The notes beneath the pieces are model-generated. The model saw only the letters and a program-made list of their open reading frames with translations, had not been told where the DNA came from and ran no database searches. The position numbers and the translations under genes were made by a program. This document shows, piece after piece, positions 1 through 8,825 of a DNA stretch of 64,000 nt; position 1 is the stretch's first letter, and the number at the start of each line of letters is the position of its first letter. Origin of the DNA: Pseudanabaena galeata CCNP1313 (lineage in GTDB: Bacteria > Cyanobacteriota > Cyanobacteriia > Pseudanabaenales > Pseudanabaenaceae); assembly GCF_029910235.1 (NCBI RefSeq), contig NZ_CP112874.1:4516501-4580500 (forward strand). The letters are read 5' to 3'.

Positions 1-525
1 CATCCAGACTATCAAAGACAACATCTTTCGATGAGGCTCCTGCATTATGCTTTACAGTCCTGTGTGAGTAAATGCGATCGCGGCTATACGATTTCGATGA
101 ACGCCAGCGATGGCAAGCCCAATCGGTTGGTGCGTATTTATGAGAAGTTTAACCTTTTGCGATTCCGATGCTCATCAATATTAGGAATCTACAGCGTAGA
201 TGCGGAAGTAATGCGATCGCTGGAACCGATACTCATGAAATATCGTGGCAAGATTTCCTATTTATCTCTACAAGGAATTAAGGACTTAAAACTCCAAAGT
301 AATGGGAAAATGCTGCCATTGCTGCATGTGCAGTGGGGCGAAAACATGCCCATAGGGATTGAAACTCCACTAGCTGGATATAGTCATATGTTTTGTGTGC
401 CTAATGGTGATGAATTAGCGATCGCGCTTCAGTCAAAAGGGATTTCCCCCAAGGCGACAGCTAGTTTGGTCAGTCATGGGATGGATCAAAGTGATTGGCG
501 ATTTATCTTAACTAGCGATATTTAA
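1..525 (+). CDS. Hypothetical protein, possibly 5'-partial at window edge
   Basis: The first ATG is at 31 and gives 164 residues, but the frame is open to base 1 with no stop, so the gene may begin outside the window. I recognise no family. The product is soluble-looking, with no membrane segment or signal peptide. It ends 11 bases before the stop of the convergent glutamine synthetase gene. HIP1 sites lie inside it, as in the neighbouring genes, so it looks resident rather than foreign. Function unknown. Confidence 0.55.
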   Translation, partial: HPDYQRQHLSMRLLHYALQSCVSKCDRGYTISMNASDGKPNRLVRIYEKFNLLRFRCSSILGIYSVDAEVMRSLEPILMKYRGKISYLSLQGIKDLKLQSNGKMLPLLHVQWGENMPIGIETPLAGYSHMFCVPNGDELAIALQSKGISPKATASLVSHGMDQSDWRFILTSDI

Positions 526-536
526 CAGCACAAACA

Positions 537-1844
537 TTAGCAATCTAAAGTATTTTCTAGTTCCCAAGGACTAATGCGAGTACTGAAATCATTCCATTCG
601 CGTTGCTTTAACTTTATATAGGATTGCACAAACTCTGAGCCTAAAGACTCTGGCAAAATCGTATTTGCTTGCAAACATCGCAGCGCATCTAAAAGATTAG
701 CTGGCAACTGCTTCACCGTGCCAAAGGGAAGCGGATCGGTGTAGGAATTATTGTCATAGCGTTGACCTGCTTCGCGTTGGTGTTTGATGCCATCGAGACC
801 ACTGGCGATGAGGGCAGCAGGGAGGAGATAGGGATTAGCGGCTCCATCGGCGAGACGGAACTCAAAGCGACCTGCTTCGGGAATGCGGATCATGTGGGTG
901 CGATTGTTGCCTGTGTAGCTGATTGTGTTGGGTGACCATGTTGCGCCAGAGTTAGTGACGGGGGCATTAATCCGCTTGTAGGAATTGACGGTGGGATTGG
1001 TGAAGGCACAGACGGATTCGGCGGAATGCAATACGCCACCGATAAATTGATAGGCTAAGCTCGATAAACCGAGTTCTCCTTTTGCGTCGTCAAAGAGATT
1101 CGTATTTCCCTCTAAATCCCAAATGGAGAGATGGGTATGACAGCCGTTGCCCGTTAGATGTGGGAATGGTTTGGGCATGAAGGTGGCGCGGAAACCGTAC
1201 TTTTCAGCGATCGCCTTAACCATATATTTAAAAAAGGCATGGCGATCGGCTGTGACCAAAGCATCGGCATAAGTCCAGTTCATCTCAAATTGACCATTCG
1301 CATCTTCATGATCGTTCTGATAGGCTCCCCAACCCATCTCTAACATGGCATCGCAGATTTCGGCAATGATATCGAAGCGGCGCATCAGGGCTTGTTGATC
1401 GTAACAGGGCTTGCTAGCGCGATCGCTTAAATCAGAAATATCCGTACCATCAGCAGAGAGTAGGAAATATTCGCATTCCACACCAGTTTTGACGCGATAA
1501 CCGAGGGCTTCGGCTTGACTGAGGGCTTGCTTGAGAACATAACGCGGGGCTTGTTTGACAGGTTCGCCATTCATGTAGAGATCGGCGGGCATCCAGCCAA
1601 TTTCGGGTTGCCAAGGTAAGGGGAAAAGACTATGGCGATCGGGAATAGCGAAGATATCGGGATCGGCGGGTGTCATGTCAAGCCATGTGGCAAATCCTGC
1701 AAATCCTGCGCCATTGGCTTCCATCGAGTCGATCGCTGCGGTTGGCACTAATTTAGCGCGTTGCACGCCAAAGAGGTCAGTGAAGGAAATGAGAAAGTAG
1801 CGAATCCCTTTTTCTTGAGCAATTTCCGATAGAGCCTTAGTCAT
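537..1844 (-). CDS. glnT: Type III glutamine synthetase family protein (GlnT-like)
   Basis: About 435 residues with the glutamine synthetase fold, which makes glutamine from glutamate, ammonia and ATP in the cytoplasm. Visible family motifs are GVECEYFLL (metal-binding glutamates, around residue 122), NDHEDANGQFEMNW, the ATP-region motif GNGCHTHLSIWD, NSYKRINAP (substrate arginine) and RFEFRLADGAANPYL. Length and the N-terminal FTDLFGVQRAKLVP fit the short GlnT/type III group rather than classical 470-residue GlnA. An upstream ATG at 1877 adds 11 residues; the ATG at 1844 (MTKALSEIAQ) fits the family start better. Related enzymes include gamma-glutamyl ligases, so the exact amine substrate is not certain. 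No NtcA-type GTA-N8-TAC site was seen just upstream. Confidence 0.85.
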   Translation of the reverse strand: MTKALSEIAQEKGIRYFLISFTDLFGVQRAKLVPTAAIDSMEANGAGFAGFATWLDMTPADPDIFAIPDRHSLFPLPWQPEIGWMPADLYMNGEPVKQAPRYVLKQALSQAEALGYRVKTGVECEYFLLSADGTDISDLSDRASKPCYDQQALMRRFDIIAEICDAMLEMGWGAYQNDHEDANGQFEMNWTYADALVTADRHAFFKYMVKAIAEKYGFRATFMPKPFPHLTGNGCHTHLSIWDLEGNTNLFDDAKGELGLSSLAYQFIGGVLHSAESVCAFTNPTVNSYKRINAPVTNSGATWSPNTISYTGNNRTHMIRIPEAGRFEFRLADGAANPYLLPAALIASGLDGIKHQREAGQRYDNNSYTDPLPFGTVKQLPANLLDALRCLQANTILPESLGSEFVQSYIKLKQREWNDFSTRISPWELENTLDC

Positions 1845-1929
1845 AATCCCGTAATCACAATGTTTATCTCTCAGCAAACGGGATTATCGCTCAAATTAAA
1901 AAGCAGTCTAGTATCAATCTTGTCAATAT

Positions 1930-2523
1930 TCACCAAGTCTTTGCTACAAAACTCTGATCGTTGACGATCGCCACCGTATCTCCTGAAGGTTTAATCAGAA
2001 ATAGCCCTTCCTGTGTGGCATATTCATCAGCTCGCTCATCCACCTTAATGCCAGCGATCGCGCCGTAGAGTTTATAACTTTGATATTTAGGAAGAGCCTG
2101 TTTAAAACGATCTAAAGTGATTAAAAATCGCTTCACATCACGAACTTCTAAATGAGACTTTACCTCAATCGCCACCACTTCATTAGTATTTTCGGCTAGA
2201 ACATCAATTTCAATAGAACCCTTTTCATCCTGAGCTTCTACTCGCAAGGCTGTAAAATGCACTTCAATCCCCTTCTCGCGAAACATCCGCACTGCCGCAG
2301 GTCTAACTAAGTTTTCAACAAACTCACCCCAACGACTCGTAATCCCACCGACTTGCTTATTGGTCTGCGCGACAATTTTTTTGAGTTCAGCCATTTCTTG
2401 CTCAGAGGTCTTTCTATATTCCTGCAAAGACTGCTCAAACTCTCGTTGTTGTTCTTTGCGTTGACGTTCACTTTCACGAAACAACTCGAAAATATCATCT
2501 ATGGTTACAGGGCGTTGGGACAT
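1930..2523 (-). CDS. DUF3782-like protein with PD-(D/E)XK-type core
   Basis: 197 residues. The N-terminal third (about 10-60) is highly charged and coiled-coil-like. The C-terminal half carries IEIDVLAE followed by VVAIEVKSHL, the D...ExK arrangement of PD-(D/E)XK nucleases. Such proteins are common in cyanobacteria, in many copies and without known function. It is divergent from the Uma2 gene at 2638, with about 115 bases between them. Nuclease activity is inferred from the motif only. Confidence 0.7.
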   Translation of the reverse strand: MSQRPVTIDDIFELFRESERQRKEQQREFEQSLQEYRKTSEQEMAELKKIVAQTNKQVGGITSRWGEFVENLVRPAAVRMFREKGIEVHFTALRVEAQDEKGSIEIDVLAENTNEVVAIEVKSHLEVRDVKRFLITLDRFKQALPKYQSYKLYGAIAGIKVDERADEYATQEGLFLIKPSGDTVAIVNDQSFVAKTW

Positions 2524-2637
2524 AGTTTTTTGGCGATCGCGTTAGATGTTAATAATGATTATAAACTCTTCCAAAACTCAAAAGATAAGTAGCGTAAACT
2601 GTAAATAGCGATCGCTGGATGAGTAAAGCTAGGAGAT

Positions 2638-3288
2638 ATGCAGATGACCACCCTATTACGAATCTCACAGATTGAAACCTTAGCAGGACAAAGCACAGTC
2701 CTCCATGATATCAACTGGCAACAATTTGAATCTATCCTCCAAGACCTTGGCGACAAGCGCAGATCGAGAATTGCTTATTTAAATGGTGTATTAGAAATTG
2801 CTTTGCCACTACCTGAAAGCGAAAGAATTAAAGTTTTGATTAGAGATTTTGTACAAGTCCTAATGGACAAAATGGGAATCGATTTTGAAGGGTTTGGCTC
2901 CACGACTTTCAAGCGCATCGACAAACTTGCAGGACTAGAACCCGATGACTGCTTCTATATTCAAAACAATGTCGCTATGCGTGGTATCCGCAAACTAGAC
3001 ATGACCATCGATCCTCCGCCTGATTTAGCGATCGAGGTGGATGTCACTTCCAAAACCAAGTTTAATGTTTACCGCATCCTTGGCGTACCTGAGCTCTGGC
3101 TATACGATCAGAGCTTGAAAATTTATATTTTGCGTGATGGCGAGTATGTCGAATCGGAATTAAGCCCTATTTTTGGAGCTATCCCAATCCGTGATGTCAT
3201 AACGCAGTTTTTAGAGATGAGTCTTAGCGAAGGACGCAGTAAAGCGATGAAAGCTTTTCGGTTATGGATGCAAGAGAACTTATCATAA
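2638..3288 (+). CDS. Uma2/DUF820 family protein (putative PD-(D/E)XK endonuclease)
   Basis: 216 residues with the Uma2 pattern: RIAYLNGVLEI, then PPDLAIEVDVTSKTK and YRILGVPELWLYD. The D...E-V...K spacing is the restriction-endonuclease-like active site. Uma2 genes are amplified in cyanobacteria and their role is unknown. Translation could also start at the ATG at 2644 (MTTLLRI). This is one of four Uma2 genes in the window (others at 18413, 48195 and 59320), and the most divergent of the four. Confidence 0.8.
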   Translation: MQMTTLLRISQIETLAGQSTVLHDINWQQFESILQDLGDKRRSRIAYLNGVLEIALPLPESERIKVLIRDFVQVLMDKMGIDFEGFGSTTFKRIDKLAGLEPDDCFYIQNNVAMRGIRKLDMTIDPPPDLAIEVDVTSKTKFNVYRILGVPELWLYDQSLKIYILRDGEYVESELSPIFGAIPIRDVITQFLEMSLSEGRSKAMKAFRLWMQENLS

Positions 3289-3497
3289 CTAAATATCTAT
3301 AAAACTATGCTTCATACGACAGGTGAGCTAGATCGATTGTTAGGGCTATTTCAAGCCATTTTCCAAGAATGTCAGCAAAATTTACTAAAATCTAAAAACA
3401 ATTAAAAAACTAAGTTATGGCTGAATTTGAATCAAGAGCCTTTTTCTGCAAGATGTCTGATCTATAATGCTTTCAAAACCTCCTGCAATCTAACCCC

Positions 3498-4838
3498 ATG
3501 TCTCAAGATCTGCTGACTCAGATTTATAACGCTTTTGACCCGTTTGAGCCATTGCCTGCGGGCGATCCTGCCTATGTGGATTGTGCAGAGGTGCGGGGCG
3601 ATACGAATATTTTGGTGGACTTGGGGAATAAGTTGTTGCGATCGGATCGTATGGTCTGTCAGCTATATGCAGGACATCGCGGCGGCGGTAAGTCTACGGA
3701 GCTTTTGCGGTTAAAAGATCATCTGGAGAAAAAAGGCTCTGTGGTGGTTTACTTTGCGGCGGACGAGGATGATATCGATCCTGAGGATGCTCAATATACG
3801 GATATTTTGTTATCTTGTACGCGGCATTTGTTGGAAGAACTTAAAAATGCTGATCCTGCGCCAATTTTGGGGTGGTTGGGCGATCGCTGGCAGGATTTGA
3901 AAGATCTGGCGCTGACTGAGGTTAAGTTTGAAGATTTGAAGGTTGAAGCTCAAATTGCCCTATTTGCAAAACTAACGGCGAGTATTCGGGCGATTCCATC
4001 TGAACGTCAAAAGATTCGGGATAAGGTAAATCCGCATTCGATTACTTTGCTAACAGCACTGAATGAGTTTATTGATGATGCGAAGCGCAAACTTCCAAAA
4101 GGGAAAACGCATCTAGTGGCGATCGCAGATAATCTTGATCGTATTGTGCCAATCCCGCAGGAGCATGGGCGCACTAATCACGATGAGATTTTCTTGGATC
4201 GAGCGCAGCAGTTACAGGGTTTGAATTGTCACATCATTTATACAATTCCGATTTCGATGGTTTATTCGAGTCGGGCGGCGGATTTGCGCGATATTTATGG
4301 CGATCCGCAGGTGTTACCGATGATTATGGTGCAGACTCCTGATGGTAAGACGGATGCGGCGGGGTTTGCCAAAATCACGGAAATCATCAAGAAACGGATT
4401 GAACCTTTTGCACCTAATACGAATTTAGAGACGGAAATCTTTAGTAGTGGGGAAGGTTTGCTCAGGCTCTGTTTGATGAGTGGTGGTCATGTGCGGAATT
4501 TGATGTTGTTGGTGCGATCGGCGATCGATCATATCGATAGTTTGCCAATTACGGAAAAGGCGATTCAACGGGGAATTACTCAAGCGAGAGATACCTATCG
4601 CCGCACGGTGGAGCAGGATGAATGGGAGTTACTGGCGAAGGTGACGGAGTCGAAACAAATCGATAATGACGATCGCTATCGCAAGTTGTTGTTTAATCGT
4701 TGTGTGTTGCAATATGGCTATTTTGATGATGAGGGAGAACTTCAGCCTTGGTATGATGTGCATCCTCTGATTAAGCGTATTCAGCAGTTTAAGGATGCTG
4801 TTGCACAGTTAAAGAAGAATTCAATTATTGTTTCTTGA
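3498..4838 (+). CDS. P-loop ATPase of the GKSTELLRL family (STAND/AAA-like)
   Basis: 446 residues. Walker A is GHRGGGKST at residues 59-67, followed by ELLRLKDHL. Walker B is LVAIADNLDRI near 205-216. A later SGGHVRNLMLLVRSA motif resembles a sensor-2 or ORC/Cdc6-like arginine region. No membrane segment. The stop is 12 bases before the TPR gene, which is 12 bases before an antitoxin gene, so all are probably one operon. A family member lacking such partners is at 14412-15674 on the other strand. Related ATPases often act as switches in signalling or defence; that role here is inference. Confidence 0.75.
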   Translation: MSQDLLTQIYNAFDPFEPLPAGDPAYVDCAEVRGDTNILVDLGNKLLRSDRMVCQLYAGHRGGGKSTELLRLKDHLEKKGSVVVYFAADEDDIDPEDAQYTDILLSCTRHLLEELKNADPAPILGWLGDRWQDLKDLALTEVKFEDLKVEAQIALFAKLTASIRAIPSERQKIRDKVNPHSITLLTALNEFIDDAKRKLPKGKTHLVAIADNLDRIVPIPQEHGRTNHDEIFLDRAQQLQGLNCHIIYTIPISMVYSSRAADLRDIYGDPQVLPMIMVQTPDGKTDAAGFAKITEIIKKRIEPFAPNTNLETEIFSSGEGLLRLCLMSGGHVRNLMLLVRSAIDHIDSLPITEKAIQRGITQARDTYRRTVEQDEWELLAKVTESKQIDNDDRYRKLLFNRCVLQYGYFDDEGELQPWYDVHPLIKRIQQFKDAVAQLKKNSIIVS

Positions 4839-4850
4839 GAGTAGTGAACT

Positions 4851-6842
4851 ATGGAATCAGAAGAGATCGACTGGGAACAGGATTTACCGTTAGATGCTGA
4901 TGAGGCATATCAATCTTTGGTGCGATCACTTAGGCGTACTGATGGATTTTCGTTGCTGTTTGTGCGTTGTTCTCCTGTACAAGGCGATCGGATTATTAGT
5001 GATGTTCGGGCTGACTTACCTAGTAAAACAATTGAGGTATTGGAGTTAAAAGAATCGATTGATAATCTTTACGATCATGTAGCTGCTTTACCAAACCGCG
5101 TGCAGATTAATGTTCTCTTTATCAAGGGTATAGAGTATTCGATTTTTGCCTATGAAGATCGGGAAATGAATGATGTTAACCTTAGAAGTCAGAGTTCGGG
5201 GTATGGTGGTACATGGCAGGGAATACCAAGGGTTTTAGGTCATCTCAACCTTAGCCGAGAACGTTTTCGAGATAATTTTAAATTCTGTTTTGTCTACCTT
5301 TTACCAGAATTTGCTCTGCGTTATTTTATTCGTCGCGCTCCTGATTTTTTTGATTGGCGTTCTAATATTTATGAATTTCCAACAGATAAAGAAACTGTCA
5401 ATCAAGAAGCATATCGCTTGGCTTATCTTGATTGTAGCTATCAAGAATACTGTGACCTAACACCTACTCAGCGTATTGCAAAGTTATCAGCAATTTTAAG
5501 CTACCTTGATGAAACCCCAGAGCCAAAAAATGAAGCAGCTTTATGGCTTGAAAAAGGATTGATACATAGAGTAAGTAGCGAATATGAAGAAGAGACTGTT
5601 GCCTATGAGAAAGCAGTAGAAATAAACACTGACAAACACAAAATATGGAATGATCGAGGAAATGCTCTATATAATCTAGGAAGATATGAAGAAACAATTG
5701 CATCCTATGATAAGGCAATAGAAATTAAACCTGACCATTACGAATCATGGAGTCATCGAGGTAAGGCTCTATTTCATTTAGAAAGATATGAAGAAGCAGT
5801 CACATCCTTTAACAAAGCTTTAGAACTCAATTCTAATAATGACGACGCACTATTATGGCACTTTAGAAGCAAAGCGCTATTTGATTTAGACATATATGAA
5901 GAAGAAGTTACATCCTATGAGAATGATTTGCAATTCAATTCTGGCAAACATATAGCATGGTACTTTCGAGGCAAAGCTCTATTTAGTTTAGGCCGATACG
6001 AAGAAGCTATAGTGTCTTTTAAAAAAGCAGTGATAATCAAGCCTGATTTTCACTTAGCTTGGAACAGCCAAGGCATTACAATGGTTGGTTTATCTAGATA
6101 TAAAGAGGCAATAATATTTTTTGACAAGGCAGTGGAAATTAAACCTGACTTACAAATAGCATGGGATTTTCGAGGTAAGACTCTATTTAATTTAAGAAGA
6201 TACGATGAGGCAACCATATCCTATGATAAAAATTCGCAATTAAATCCTAGGAATTATTACGCATGGTACTTTCGAGGCAATGCACTAAGATTTTTGAACA
6301 GATATGAAGAGGCGATTGAATCTTTTAACATGGCTGTGGAAATAAATTCTTGTAAATACGAAGCATGGTATAAGCGAGGTAGTGTGCAAAGAGATTTAGG
6401 TAGATACGAAGAAGCAATCATTTCCTACGATAGGGCTGTGGGAATCAAGTCTGACGATTACTATGCATGGATCAACCGAAGTAATGCGCTACTTAATTTA
6501 GGTAGATACGAAGAAGCAATCAACTCCTATGACCAAACCCTTGCCATCAAACCGAACAAAGACAAAGCATGGGTGAAACGTGGCATTGCACTAAATAATT
6601 TAGGTAGATACGAAGAAGCAATCATCTCATATGACAAAGCATCAGAAATCAAACCTGACTCTCCAATTCCTTATTACAACAAAGCCTGTGCTTATTCTCT
6701 ACAAAATCAGATTGAACTTGCTTTAGAGAACCTTCAAAGAACAATTCAACTCGATCCTTATAAGTATCGCAAAATTGCAAAGACCGACTCAGATTTTGAC
6801 AGTATCCGCCATGATCAACGCTTTCAAGCCTTGATACAATAG
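4851..6842 (+). CDS. Large TPR protein with degenerate NTPase-like N-terminal domain
   Basis: 663 residues. Residues 1-200 look like a P-loop-type fold without a Walker A motif: an INVLFIKGIEYSIF strand, then CFVYLLPEFALRYF and RRAPDFFDWRS, a signature I associate with inactive NTPase-like domains fused to TPRs in cyanobacteria. From about residue 220 to 640 there are about eleven TPRs of roughly 34 residues, many with LGRYEEAI.SYDKA.EIKPD. The repeats are very alike at the DNA level, so recombination within the gene is likely. It is co-directional with the ATPase upstream and the toxin-antitoxin genes downstream. A degraded copy of its last 64 bases recurs at 7462-7526. Confidence 0.75.
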   Translation: MESEEIDWEQDLPLDADEAYQSLVRSLRRTDGFSLLFVRCSPVQGDRIISDVRADLPSKTIEVLELKESIDNLYDHVAALPNRVQINVLFIKGIEYSIFAYEDREMNDVNLRSQSSGYGGTWQGIPRVLGHLNLSRERFRDNFKFCFVYLLPEFALRYFIRRAPDFFDWRSNIYEFPTDKETVNQEAYRLAYLDCSYQEYCDLTPTQRIAKLSAILSYLDETPEPKNEAALWLEKGLIHRVSSEYEEETVAYEKAVEINTDKHKIWNDRGNALYNLGRYEETIASYDKAIEIKPDHYESWSHRGKALFHLERYEEAVTSFNKALELNSNNDDALLWHFRSKALFDLDIYEEEVTSYENDLQFNSGKHIAWYFRGKALFSLGRYEEAIVSFKKAVIIKPDFHLAWNSQGITMVGLSRYKEAIIFFDKAVEIKPDLQIAWDFRGKTLFNLRRYDEATISYDKNSQLNPRNYYAWYFRGNALRFLNRYEEAIESFNMAVEINSCKYEAWYKRGSVQRDLGRYEEAIISYDRAVGIKSDDYYAWINRSNALLNLGRYEEAINSYDQTLAIKPNKDKAWVKRGIALNNLGRYEEAIISYDKASEIKPDSPIPYYNKACAYSLQNQIELALENLQRTIQLDPYKYRKIAKTDSDFDSIRHDQRFQALIQ

Positions 6843-6854
6843 GAGAAAAACACC

Positions 6855-7118
6855 ATGACTACCCTACTCGAACAAGCTTTTACCGCCGCCTCTGCACTAC
6901 CACAGACAGAACAAGAAGAAATTGCCCAAGATATCTTCCGAAGACTTGAAGCCAGAAAAAAGTCTCGCCGATCCTTACTAAAAATGCCATTAGAACAACG
7001 CCGCCAAATCCTCTCTCAGCAAGCAGAAAAAATGGTAGAGCATTATCAACAAAATCCAGAATGGAAAGAACTAGGAGCAGGAGATATCCTTGAGTACCAC
7101 CACAATGAAACCAAATAG
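6855..7118 (+). CDS. Antitoxin of a MazEF/PemIK-type module
   Basis: 87 residues, charged and helical, with AEKMVEHYQQNPEWKE.AGDILEY near the C terminus, a tail typical of small antitoxins preceding MazF-like toxins in cyanobacteria. It starts 12 bases after the TPR gene and overlaps the toxin start by 14 bases. Its role would be to bind and neutralise the toxin and to repress the pair. Assignment rests on gene order and the tail motif. Confidence 0.7.
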   Translation: MTTLLEQAFTAASALPQTEQEEIAQDIFRRLEARKKSRRSLLKMPLEQRRQILSQQAEKMVEHYQQNPEWKELGAGDILEYHHNETK

Positions 7119-7458
7119 AGGTGAAATCTGGTTGGTAAATCTTGAACCAACCGTCGGTGCAGAAATTCGCAAAACTAGACCAGTGGTTGTGATTAGCTCA
7201 GATGCGATCGGCAAATTACCCATAAAACTGATTGCTCCCATTACTGACTGGAAACCATATTTCGAGGAAAACATCTGGCATATCAAGATTGAGCCAGATA
7301 GCACGAATGGATTAAGTAAAGTCTCAGCAATTGATACGCTTCAACTAAGAGGTCTAGACACCACAAGGTTTATCCGACAACTAGGCAGGATTTCTGAAGA
7401 GATAATGATGGAAATTACGATGGCGATCGCCCTAGTAATCGAATACACGCCAGATTAA
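7105..7458 (+). CDS. MazF/PemK-family toxin (endoribonuclease)
   Basis: 117 residues from the ATG at 7105 (MKPNRGEIWLVNLEP); the frame also opens at a TTG at 7090, which is less likely. The family signature RGEIWLVNL, the RKTRPVVVIS strand and the C-terminal SAIDTLQLRGL region are all present, as in MazF/PemK ribonucleases that cleave mRNA. The 14-base overlap with the antitoxin indicates coupled translation. It is the fourth gene of the ATPase-TPR operon. Confidence 0.85.
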   Translation: MKPNRGEIWLVNLEPTVGAEIRKTRPVVVISSDAIGKLPIKLIAPITDWKPYFEENIWHIKIEPDSTNGLSKVSAIDTLQLRGLDTTRFIRQLGRISEEIMMEITMAIALVIEYTPD

Positions 7459-7461
7459 CAA

Positions 7462-7526
7462 GCAAAGACCCGACTCAAATTTTGACAACATCCATCGTGA
7501 TCCACGCTTTCAAGCCTTGATACAAT
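7462..7526 (+). repeat. Degraded duplicate of the 3' end of the TPR gene
   Basis: This stretch matches 6777-6840 (the last codons of the TPR gene) with one inserted base and a few substitutions; the final TTTCAAGCCTTGATACAAT is identical. It is out of frame here and codes for nothing. It suggests that a second TPR gene once lay upstream of the nucleotidyltransferase and was lost by recombination or deletion. Confidence 0.8.
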
Positions 7527-7820
7527 GATTACAACTATGGAAAGCAAAGCATTACTTCAACGTATCAAAGAATTTGTATGTGCGATCGAGCCAACCGCAC
7601 AAATATTTCTCTATGGCTCCTGCGCCCGTAATGACGCAAGACCAGACTCAGACTGGGATATCTTGATATTGGTTGACGGAGTCGTCAATCCACCCCAACG
7701 CGATCGCCTACGCCATCAAATTTATGAAATTGAATGAAAAACAGGAGAAGTTATTTGTTCAATCATCCGCAGTCTTCAAGAATGGAACACACCACGCTTT
7801 CAACACTTAGCTGTTTCTGC
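7525..7820 (+). pseudogene. MNT-type nucleotidyltransferase interrupted by an in-frame TGA
   Basis: The first 70 codons encode a minimal nucleotidyltransferase: YGSCARNDARPDSDWDILI, with the GS...D.D catalytic pattern. A TGA at 7735-7737 ends the frame, yet the same frame then continues as KTGEVICSIIRSLQEWNTPRF, the conserved next part of this family. One substitution to TGA has therefore probably broken the gene. The frame runs into the convergent MetX-like gene. Intact relatives usually pair with a HEPN toxin gene; none is present here. Confidence 0.75.
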
Positions 7821-8825
7821 TTACCGACTTAGCAATTCCCCAACTGCTTGACGAATGAACTTCTCATCTTCAGGATTTTGATAGGGATTACCTGCACGAT
7901 GTCCCCAGATCGAAGAAATGGGAATATATGAACTATGGGGAATTAGCGCCGCCTCGCGATCGCAATCTTCGGGGGTAAAATACAAATCTGTATTGCTGGG
8001 CATGACTAAGGTTTTCGCTTGAATCGATCGCATGGCAAGTTCATAATCTTTTTGATAAATGGGATTATCGCTGACATCACACCTGAGCCAAGTATCAAGC
8101 ATCGCCATCAAATTTCGCGGATCGCGCTTGCGATAGCCAGCTTCCCAACCACGCAAGAGATAATCTTCGAGAGATTCGTAACCGAATTGATAATACAAAC
8201 CTTCACGATAAAAGGCTTGGGATGATGCCCAACTAGCGTATATTCTGGCAAAGGTACGAAAACCGCGATCAGGAATACTATCAAAACTAGTTCCATTCCA
8301 AGTTGGATCGGCTGTGAGGGAACAGCGCAAGCTCTCTAGGAAAATACGGTTATGCTCTGTAGTTTTCGCCGTGCCACAAATTGCGGCTATACGTTCCACG
8401 CGATCGCCATACAATGCCCCCCAATGATAAGCCTGCTGAGCACCCATCGACCAGCCATAAACTAGGGCTAAGCGCTCAATCCCAAAGACTTCGCGTAGCA
8501 ATTGCTCTTGAGCCGTGACGTTATCTAGATGCGTAAACCAGAAACCCTGCTCGGCTAAGCCACATTCCACACAATTGCTTGGCGAACTCGATAGCCCATT
8601 CCCAAACATATTGATGATGATCACGAACCATTTTGTCGGATCGAGAATACCATCAGGTCGCACCAACCATTCAATATCTGTGTGTTGCGCTCCGTAGGAG
8701 GTGGGATAGAGAATTACGTTCGAGCGATCGCGATTGAGTTCGCCATAGGTCTGATAAACCAGTTGAGCGTTGGGCAAAGTTGCCCCGCACTGAAGCTGAA
8801 AGTTTTTAATCGTAAAAGTATTCAT
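7821..8825 (-). CDS. MetX-like alpha/beta hydrolase (homoserine O-acetyltransferase family)
   Basis: 334 residues of the MetX-type alpha/beta hydrolase fold. The nucleophile elbow is YGWSMGAQ with Ser126; the likely acid is Asp280 (SNTDLYFTPED) and the histidine is His309 (WGHRAGNP). The NMFGNGLSSSPSN loop is typical. True MetX enzymes usually read GGSMGG at the elbow, so this may be a divergent hydrolase or acyltransferase rather than the methionine-pathway enzyme. Its ATG overlaps the TGA of the upstream desaturase by 4 bases, so the two are translated together. Confidence 0.75.
   Translation of the reverse strand: MNTFTIKNFQLQCGATLPNAQLVYQTYGELNRDRSNVILYPTSYGAQHTDIEWLVRPDGILDPTKWFVIIINMFGNGLSSSPSNCVECGLAEQGFWFTHLDNVTAQEQLLREVFGIERLALVYGWSMGAQQAYHWGALYGDRVERIAAICGTAKTTEHNRIFLESLRCSLTADPTWNGTSFDSIPDRGFRTFARIYASWASSQAFYREGLYYQFGYESLEDYLLRGWEAGYRKRDPRNLMAMLDTWLRCDVSDNPIYQKDYELAMRSIQAKTLVMPSNTDLYFTPEDCDREAALIPHSSYIPISSIWGHRAGNPYQNPEDEKFIRQAVGELLSR

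Noticed and set aside
3307-3405. 32-codon ORF between the Uma2 and ATPase genes
   Set aside because: Short, no good ribosome-binding site and no similarity I recognise; likely chance or a remnant too small to call.
5570-6680. Regularly spaced similar units that could resemble a CRISPR or tandem-repeat array
   Set aside because: They are in-frame TPR codons of about 34 residues with graded divergence, not identical repeats with unique spacers.
7735-7737. TGA read as selenocysteine in the nucleotidyltransferase
   Set aside because: The family has no selenoprotein members and no selenocysteine-insertion hairpin is evident; a nonsense mutation is simpler.
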